This document shows positions 1-5,654 of a stretch of DNA of 5,654 nucleotides, one piece after another. The DNA comes from an uncultured Mycoplasma sp. (GTDB taxonomy: Bacteria > Bacillota_I > Bacilli_A > Mycoplasmatales > Mycoplasmoidaceae), in the NCBI GenBank assembly GCA_947177535.1, contig CAMWUV010000044.1:1-5654 (forward strand), written 5' to 3'. The notes beneath the pieces are model-generated. The model did no database searches, was not told where the DNA came from, and saw nothing but the letters and a program-made list of their open reading frames with translations. How positions within the stretch are numbered: the stretch's first letter is position 1; each line of letters begins with the position of its first letter. The translations under genes and the position numbers were made by a program.

Positions 1-1547
1 TTATTATCATAATATCTATTAATCAAACTTATTATATCCAAAGGAGCTTTATTTGTAGGTACTAAATCTTTTTTTGCACAAAGCATTGAATACATAACAT
101 TATTTAAAGGTTCTCCATATTCTTCAGCCTCTTTCAAAATATTTCAAAGAGAATTATTAATACCATTTATTTCTTTAAAATCTTCTGCTATTTTTTTGGT
201 AGTAAAAATTTTTATATCATTTAAAATTTTTTCTCTATAACCAAATCATCTAGCTCTTTGTAAAAGTGTATCAATTGCTGATTTATTTTTTGCTCTATTT
301 GTAAAAAAAGTTACCAATAAATTATCTAAAGTTATACCTCTTTCTAGCATTTTACTACCAATTAAAATTGAACATTGGTTTCCATTTAAAATTGCTTGAT
401 CATTTTTATCACTATTTACTAAATAAACTTGTGCAGATTTCATTACAAATTTTAATCTTTCTAAAATTTTTTTATTTAAATCAAAATCATCAAAATATTT
501 ATTTGAAATTTCTTTTAAATAGTGAACATATTTTTTATATGAAATATCATTTTCATTTTTTGATAATGCTCCAACATTTGCATCTATATATTCTGTAACA
601 ATGTTGTTATATTCATCATGCTTAATTTTTAAAATATCTGTATGAATCAACATATTTGTGTGACTTTGTTCTGTAAAAGCACCAAGTTCTAAATTTCTAA
701 CTACTAACAAAAAATAATAATTAATTGCTTCACGGAATTCTTTTGTAATATGTCAAGGAAAATCTTTTTTTAAATTATCAAATTTTTCATCTATTATTTG
801 AAAGTACTTGTTTTGATTATTAGAAAATTCATTAATTCCAACATAGCCTTTTCCAGGATCAATGCAAAAAACTCAATTCGGAAAAAGTGATTTTTCTTTA
901 TTCATCAAAATATTAACTAGTGGAGTAGCAGTAACAGTTAAATAAGTAGAATTAGTTTTATCTAAAAGGGATTCTATTTTTTTATAAGTTTTACTATCTT
1001 TAGAAACACTATGAGTTGCTGATGCTAAATCACCTTCATCATCAACTACAAGAACCTTCTTATTTTCAAAACTATAATAATCCAAAATTTCTCTAATCTT
1101 ATCTATTTTAGGACCTTTTAAAATAGGTATAATTGAAAAATGATTAGATTCTAAATTTTTAATTAAAAGTTTTCTACTATCATCAATATTATTTAAACTT
1201 TTTTGTTCAAAAAATTTTAAATAATTCTTATTTTCATTTCACTTAAGTGATTCTTTTAATCTATCTACTGTTTGAACATGAAGTTTGTTATCTAAAGAAG
1301 TTAAAACAATTATTATTTTGTAATCATAAAAAAAAGAATTTACTATCACAGAAATAAAATTCATAGTTTTACCAGACTGAACATGACCAACTAACAGTCC
1401 TTTTCTTTCGCTTTTTTCTTTCTTGTCTAAATCTTTAATTATTTGTTCACCTTTTTCTAAAATTTTCTTTCTTTCATCTTCATCATCAATTTTTTTATCT
1501 AAATATTCTTTAAAACTTTTTAAAATATGACTTTGGTTATTAAACAT
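1..1547 (-). CDS. Z1-domain superfamily II helicase/ATPase, 3' end cut by the window edge
   Basis: Predicted DNA-dependent ATPase that works with the GHKL protein in restriction-like defence. 515 residues are visible and the frame is still open at the left edge. The Z1 signatures are all present: Walker A GHVQSGKT (54-61), HVQTVDRL (90-97, motif Ia-like), Walker B VVDDEGD (167-173), motif III TVTATPLVNIL (204-214), the NMLIHTD strand, KMLERGITLDNL, and the arginine-finger-type QRARWFGYR (430-438). Only ~53 residues precede Walker A, which I believe is shorter than in many Z1 proteins. The ATG at 1545-1547 is preferred over an in-frame TTG at 1566-1568 because AAAGGA lies 8 nt before the ATG. 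All five Trp codons (103, 225, 265, 434, 468) are TGA, including the Trp of the RWFGYR signature, which confirms the genetic code. The start overlaps the end of the ATPase gene by 8 nt, consistent with translational coupling. Family call is secure; the direction and substrate of any DNA movement are unknown. Confidence 0.95.
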
Positions 1548-3183
1548 ATTGTTTTTCCTTTTCTTCAATTTTTAAATGTTTTTTAATACATTTGTTTAGT
1601 TGATCTCTAAAGTGTGCAGGTTTATCACATATTTTGTTATGTTTCACTTCAGCAAAAGAAAAATAAACACAAAATCTGATGATTTGATTTTTGACATTTT
1701 CAATATCATCATTAAAAGGACTAAAAAAAGGTAAATCTAAATTTAATTCAAGAATATACTTATTTCTTTCTCTGCACTCTATTATTGAAAGTCAATCTTT
1801 TTCTTGAGTTTCTAAAGATCTCAAAATTATTAAATCAAATTCATATTTTGTACCATCTTTTTCTTCAATAGAAAATTCAAAACCTTCATTATTTTCTTTT
1901 TTTACAAAAGTAAAAAATTCAAACACATTATCTTCTTTTATTTTTTCTTCTATATCTTTAGCTACTTCTTTGTTTATTATTTCTTTTCTTTCTAGTGATG
2001 ATTTATTATTTCTTAGATTTCTAGATATTTGAACTAAATTAAAATCTTTTTGTTCTGTCAATTTGTTATACAAAAAATCTATAAATTCCTCTTCTAAACC
2101 ACTATGTCAATCAAAATCATTTTTGGCTTGAACAACTGGAAAATCATCTAAATAAATTTTTCCATATAATCTCTGGTACTCAAAAGAAGCACCGTCTTTA
2201 AAAATTTTCTTTGGACGGTATCCTTCATTTTCATCATCTCCAATTATGGTTCTTCCATGTCTAAAAAGAATCAATCCTGCCTTTTTTCTATTACCAGTTT
2301 CTAAAATTCCTACCCATCCTTTTATATGGTATTTTTCATTTTCAAAAAATAGATAATCATCTATTTGTATTTTATATTCTTCACCATTTGAATTTTGTCT
2401 TATTTTAGGCTCTCTAAATTCAACAGGAATAGCTTCAAAAATACTTCTTATTTTATAAAATTTTTCTTTGCTATTTTCTATATCTTCATTAACTCTTGTA
2501 ACATCAAAAAATTCTCTAGAGTTTTCATTAATTTTCAATTTTATGACTCTTATCTCTAAATTATCATTTATTATGTCCTCTCTGTATTTTGAAGCAAGAA
2601 TTTCACAAATTGATTTAAGTTTAGTTGGAGTAAATTTTTTAGTTATATCACTAATTTGTATTAAAGTTCCAAAATCAAAAATTTTAGACTTTTCTTTAAA
2701 ATAATTTGTATCTAAATATTTTGGTTCAATATTACTATTTTCAAGTTTGTCTAATGCCATTGAAATTTTTACAGTTCTATCTTCATTTATGTTTTTACTT
2801 AAAATAGTTAATTTGTTTCCTATTCAAAAAGCAGCAGTTTTTAACCCCATGCCAAACTCATTTCTACTTTTATTAGCAAATTTTGGGGGAACATTAAGTT
2901 TTAAAACTCTTTCTAAATTAGAATTTTTTATTCCATAACAGTTATCTATGATTTGTATTTTTTCCTCATTATTTATTTTGTCTTCAATATGAATAAAGAA
3001 AATTTTAGGTTCTATTTTTCTTTCAATATTTTTATTATCTTTATAACTTTGTGTTGAATTATCAATAAATTCAGATATAGCACTAGGGTGCTTATATGTT
3101 AATTTTTGAAATATATTATAAATAGTTACTGGTGGTGTTATATCAATTTTTTCTACCAATTTATTTCTATCAAAATCATTCAT
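1540..3183 (-). CDS. GHKL ATPase of the MutL/MORC-like type found in restriction islands
   Basis: Predicted ATP-driven clamp or switch subunit of the defence system; 547 residues. The Bergerat ATP-binding fold is explicit: N-box EFIDNS (Glu38, Asp41, Asn42), G1 DNCYGI (Asp80, Gly84), G2 EFGMGLKTAAF (Gly111, Gly113, Lys115), followed by the GTLIQISD strand typical of this fold. Residues ~280-358 look like the S5-type second domain of MutL/MORC proteins: GWVGIL, RHGRTIIG (308-315), RLYGKIYLDDFPV, then AKNDFDW (353-359), where Lys354 may reach the ATP gamma-phosphate (inference from MutL). The remainder (~360-547) is a helical, family-specific region with FFSPFND and four cysteines near the end. 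The ATG at 3181-3183 is supported by AAGGAG 7 nt upstream; an in-frame TTG at 3202-3204 is less likely because that SD would lie inside its coding sequence. TAA at 1540-1542 overlaps the Z1 start by 8 nt. Trp120, 359 and 464 are TGA; Trp290 is TGG. Not a DNA-gyrase, MutL or Hsp90 housekeeping protein: the gyrase-type and Hsp90-type C-terminal halves are absent. Confidence 0.9.
1556..1561 (-). promoter_or_regulatory. Shine-Dalgarno of the Z1 helicase gene
   Basis: AAAGGA on the minus strand, 8 nt before the ATG at 1547, within the coding region of the GHKL ATPase. Start and stop overlap by 8 nt (1540-1547), so ribosomes ending the ATPase can re-start on the helicase. Confidence 0.75.
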
Positions 3184-3187
3184 TTCA

Positions 3188-4357
3188 TTACTCCTTGTAA
3201 ACAAATTTAATTTTTTCTTTTAAATCTAAATTATCTATTTCTTCATTACTAAAAAAAATAAATTTTTGTTGCTCATAGTCATTAATAATATTTGTTATAT
3301 TAACAATAAAATATTCATTACCATTTTCTTTTTGGTCTTTTCTAAAAGCATTTTCATTTGGTGACATTTCAAAATATGATTTTTCATCATATGTACCTTT
3401 TACATCAATAAAAATGTGATCATTAATGCAAAAATCATATGGTTTATAAGATTCTTTAAACTCATTAACTCATTCAACACTATTTATTTTTTCTATTCTT
3501 AAGTTTTTAGCAACAAAATCAGGATCATTTTTTATTTTTGAATAAAAAATATTTTCTGCTTTTTTTCCTATATCTTTATTTTCATTATGACTATTTTTGA
3601 AGTTACCATTTTCTTTATTTATTTCTTCAAAAGACAAAAATTCTATATCATTATCAATGTCATTTTCTTTGCTGATTTCATGATCTGATATCTGAGTTAT
3701 TTTTTCAAAGTTTTCATTTTTTATTTCTGAACGTTTTTCTTCATTATTGTTTAAATCATCATTAAAAATACTGTGAAGTCTTTTTAGTGCTTCAAATTTA
3801 TCAATTTCCCTAATAATTTTTTTCTTTTCAAAATCTGTTAATTCTATAAATTCATTTTCTTTACAAAATAGTAAATCATTAAAATTTGTTGAAAAATATA
3901 ATCAATAATTTTCACTACTATTAGTATCTTTTGCTAAGTATTTTATTTTTTCATTTGTTTTTAAACAGTAAACTATATAAATAAAATCAATTCATACAGA
4001 TTTTAATGAAAAAGAATTATTTACTATTGGTAAACAAGAACTAAATTTTACATAGCATTTTTTATTTCCTGCATCATAAACAGAAATGGGAATAAAAAAA
4101 TCTTTTATTTCATTTTTATTTGGAGCAACTTGAATTCTTTTTTTATAGTTATCTAAAATTCCAGATGATCTGATATCAAAATAATATACAAAAAAATTTT
4201 TATCTTTTTTTTGTAAATTAATTACACCTTTATGAGAAAAAATATGTCTATCATAAAAATGAACAGGAATAGTTAAATATTTTTCTGAATTAGACATACT
4301 TTTTTGCTCAGAATACAAATAATTTCCATTATAAAAATTTATATATTTATTTCCCAT
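3188..4357 (-). CDS. DUF3883 (NOV_C) domain protein, candidate PD-(D/E)XK restriction nuclease
   Basis: Likely the DNA-cutting subunit. The 389-residue protein has three parts. Residues 1 to ~195 form a mixed alpha/beta region I do not recognise (it includes KRIQVAPNK and FIPISVYDAG) and could be a specificity or DNA-binding domain. Residues ~199-262 are a D/E/N/K-rich linker. Residues ~264-375 match the DUF3883/NOV_C pattern: GKKAE (Glu268), VEWVNE (~295), a YD pair (Asp308), IDVKG (Asp318, Lys320) and SPNEM (332-336). Glu268, Asp308, Asp318 and Lys320 would be the acidic and lysine residues of a PD-(D/E)XK-type site; nuclease activity is inferred, not shown. The ATG at 4355-4357 was chosen because GGAG sits 9 nt upstream and the methylase stop ends exactly at 4358. 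All three Trp codons (122, 152, 296) are TGA. It lies between the methylase and the GHKL ATPase, where a restriction subunit would be expected. Confidence 0.85.
3191..3196 (-). promoter_or_regulatory. Shine-Dalgarno of the GHKL ATPase gene
   Basis: AAGGAG on the minus strand, 7 nt before the ATG at 3183, inside the final codons of the DUF3883 gene (its TAA is 3188-3190). It is the strongest ribosome binding site in the window and settles the start against the in-frame TTG at 3204. Confidence 0.85.
3572..3763 (-). other. low-complexity acidic/Asn-rich interdomain linker
   Basis: Residues ~199-262 of the DUF3883 protein are almost entirely N, D, E, K, S and I, with no tryptophan or cysteine and only one glycine. 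This is a probable disordered tether separating the N-terminal region from the nuclease-like C-terminal domain. It helps place the domain boundaries; it carries no recognisable motif. Confidence 0.6.
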
Positions 4358-5654
4358 TTATAAAATCTCCAAATATTTTTTTAAATAAGCATCAAAAACT
4401 CACTCAACTACTTTTACATTAATTGAATTTCCATATTGCTTATATGCTTGAAAATCAACATCACAAATTTGATGATTTTCTGGAAAACTTTGTAATCTAC
4501 TAACTTCTTTTGTTGATAAAAGTCTTCATCCTTTTTCATCTTTTAGTAAAGGGATTTGAACAGTAGCTACTAATGTTGGAAAACAAAGATTTTTTCTGAA
4601 TCTTAAACCTGACTGTCTTGGTTGCAAATATGCACTATCAAAATCTGTTTCACCTGCTTGTCATTCTAGTTTTCTATTTCTTCTTAATTTCCATTCAAAT
4701 GGTTTAAATTTTTTAATTCATCTATCAATATAATTTTTATTTTCTTCATAAAAATTTTTCATTGATTTAATATAGTTTTTGTATCATTCTTTATTTTGAC
4801 AATTTGAATTAGAAATATAATTTTTTTTACACATTTCATCTAATCAAATAACAGGAATTTTTTTGTTTACTTTTTTAAAATGTTCTATAAACTCTTTTCA
4901 AGCTTGTAAAGCTTTAAATAATTCATCTGATTTTTTTAAGTATAATTTTTCATTTGGTTTCCTATCTCTTGAAAAATTAAAATAATAATTACTTTTTAAA
5001 ACTTTTTTATCTTCTTCAAGAAATTTTAATTTTTTCTCAATTTTTTTAGAAACTAAAGGAATAAAAACTCTTTCTCTATTTTGATGCATATTAAAATCTT
5101 TAAAAGGACTTAAAATAAGAGGAGTTTCTGTTGTTATATAGTTAAGATCTTTAAATTCTTTAATAATTTTATTGAAAGTTTTTTTATTATCATGATTCAC
5201 TAGGTGTTTCACATTCTCTAATAAAATTATTTTTGGTTTTGTTTTTTTTATTATTTCAATCATTTTAAATATTAGAGTCCCTCGAGTTTCATCTTCAAAA
5301 CCTTTTTTGTTTCCAGCAGATGAAAAAGATTGACATGGAAAACCACAAAAAATAATATCTAATTTTTCATTTTTATTTTCTTGAAATTCATATATATTAA
5401 ATATTTTTGATATATCAAAATTAAAATTTTTACTATAAATTTCTTTTGCAAATTTATCAATTTCTGAAACATAAGTACAAAAAGTTTTAATTTTATTTTT
5501 AAAATTTCTTTCAATAACATTATTAAAAGCATAATGAAATCCACCAATTCCAGCAAAAAAATCACCAAAATAAATTTTTTTTATTTCATTTTGGTTACTA
5601 AAATTATTGTTATTTCTACTTTTTTTAATTGTTTTAGAATCACTAAAGCCATTC
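4358..5654 (-). CDS. dcm: DNA (cytosine-5-)-methyltransferase, 5' end cut by the window edge
   Basis: Transfers a methyl group from S-adenosylmethionine to carbon 5 of a target cytosine; here probably the self-marking enzyme of a restriction-like system. 431 residues are visible (numbered from the codon at 5651-5653). The m5C methylase motifs appear in order: motif I DFFAGIGG (31-38, AdoMet binding), motif IV GFPCQSFS (104-111, catalytic Cys107), motif VI ENV (146-148), motif VIII QNRERVF (191-197), then a target-recognition region ending in EWQAG and RQSGLRFR, the motif IX-like FPTLVAT, LQSFP, and motif X YGNSINV near the C-terminus. No ATG lies in frame before motif I, so the start is beyond the right edge, probably only a few codons away; the first ~24 visible residues are N/S/K-rich. 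Seven of eight Trp codons are TGA. TAA at 4358-4360 touches the next ATG directly. The symbol is the generic one; sequence specificity cannot be read. Family assignment is very secure. Confidence 0.96.
4367..4370 (-). promoter_or_regulatory. Shine-Dalgarno of the DUF3883 gene
   Basis: GGAG on the minus strand, 9 nt before the ATG at 4357 and inside the last codons of the methylase gene. It decides the start of the DUF3883 gene, whose ATG follows the methylase TAA without a spacer. Confidence 0.75.

Noticed and set aside
368..598. Plus-strand open frame opposite the Z1 gene
   Set aside because: It lies opposite a conserved, motif-bearing helicase frame and has a low-complexity composition with no domain. 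The same applies to plus-strand frames at 2468-2704 and 2747-2938 opposite the GHKL gene.
1540..3183. Housekeeping MutL, Hsp90 or gyrase B
   Set aside because: The ATP-binding motifs are shared, but the second half lacks the gyrase TOPRIM and Hsp90 middle-domain patterns, and the neighbours are restriction-type genes.
3202..3204. TTG start giving the GHKL protein 7 extra residues
   Set aside because: The strong AAGGAG at 3191-3196 points to the ATG at 3183 and would be inside the coding region if TTG were used. The TTG at 1566-1568 of the Z1 gene is rejected for the same reason.
3251..3258. Homopolymer runs of eight A/T (also near 1328, 4205, 4821, 5242, 5575) as phase-variation switches
   Set aside because: Runs of this length are expected by chance and codon use in so A/T-rich a sequence, all are in frame, and none is much longer than its neighbours.
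5359..5568. Minus-strand reading frame for a hydrophobic, membrane-like 69-residue peptide
   Set aside because: It lies in a different frame inside the methylase gene, across motif I and upstream of the catalytic PCQ motif; the apparent hydrophobicity comes from A/T-rich codons read out of frame.
1..5654. Apparent frameshifts or premature stops breaking each gene
   Set aside because: Every interruption is a TGA in frame, at positions where the family has or tolerates Trp. With TGA read as Trp each gene is continuous in one frame, so they are not pseudogenes.
1..5654. CRISPR array, tRNA, rRNA, insertion sequence or rho-independent terminator
   Set aside because: No spaced repeats, no cloverleaf or rRNA signature, no terminal inverted repeats with transposase, and no GC stem followed by a T run between genes; the coding frames fill the window.

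Overview
The window looks like a mollicute (Mycoplasma/Ureaplasma/Spiroplasma-type) chromosome. It is extremely A+T-rich, codons are heavily A/T-biased, and every gene makes sense only if TGA is read as tryptophan (translation table 4). By my count 18 of 20 visible Trp codons are TGA and 2 are TGG. Read this way there are four long, intact, same-strand reading frames and no pseudogenes. Under the standard code they break into about ten pieces.

All genes lie on the minus strand, so transcription runs from right (5654) to left (1). In order of transcription they are: (1) a DNA cytosine-5 methyltransferase, 5654..4358, missing only its extreme N-terminus at the right edge; (2) a two-part protein with a C-terminal DUF3883/NOV_C (PD-(D/E)XK-like) nuclease domain, 4357..3188; (3) a GHKL (MutL/MORC/Hsp90-type) ATPase, 3183..1540; (4) a Z1-domain superfamily II helicase, 1547..1, running off the left edge. 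The junctions are a stop directly abutting a start (0 nt), a 4-nt gap, and an 8-nt overlap. Each downstream gene has a readable Shine-Dalgarno inside the 3' end of the gene before it. This is one tightly coupled operon whose promoter must lie beyond the right edge. There is no gene-free stretch longer than a few bases and I see no plus-strand gene.

The gene combination identifies an anti-mobile-element (restriction-like) island. Cytosine methylase + MutL/MORC-like GHKL ATPase + Z1 helicase + a nuclease is the constellation that Iyer, Abhiman and Aravind described for MORC-like ATPases in restriction-modification contexts. The MutL-like plus Z1 pair is also the core of the experimentally validated Mza defence system. 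Inferred division of labour: the methylase marks self DNA, the GHKL and Z1 ATPases sense or remodel unmodified DNA, and the DUF3883 protein cuts it. What stands out here is the mollicute host, a DUF3883 nuclease standing beside the GHKL ATPase (domains fused in the plant NO VEIN protein), and a Z1 protein with a short N-terminus.
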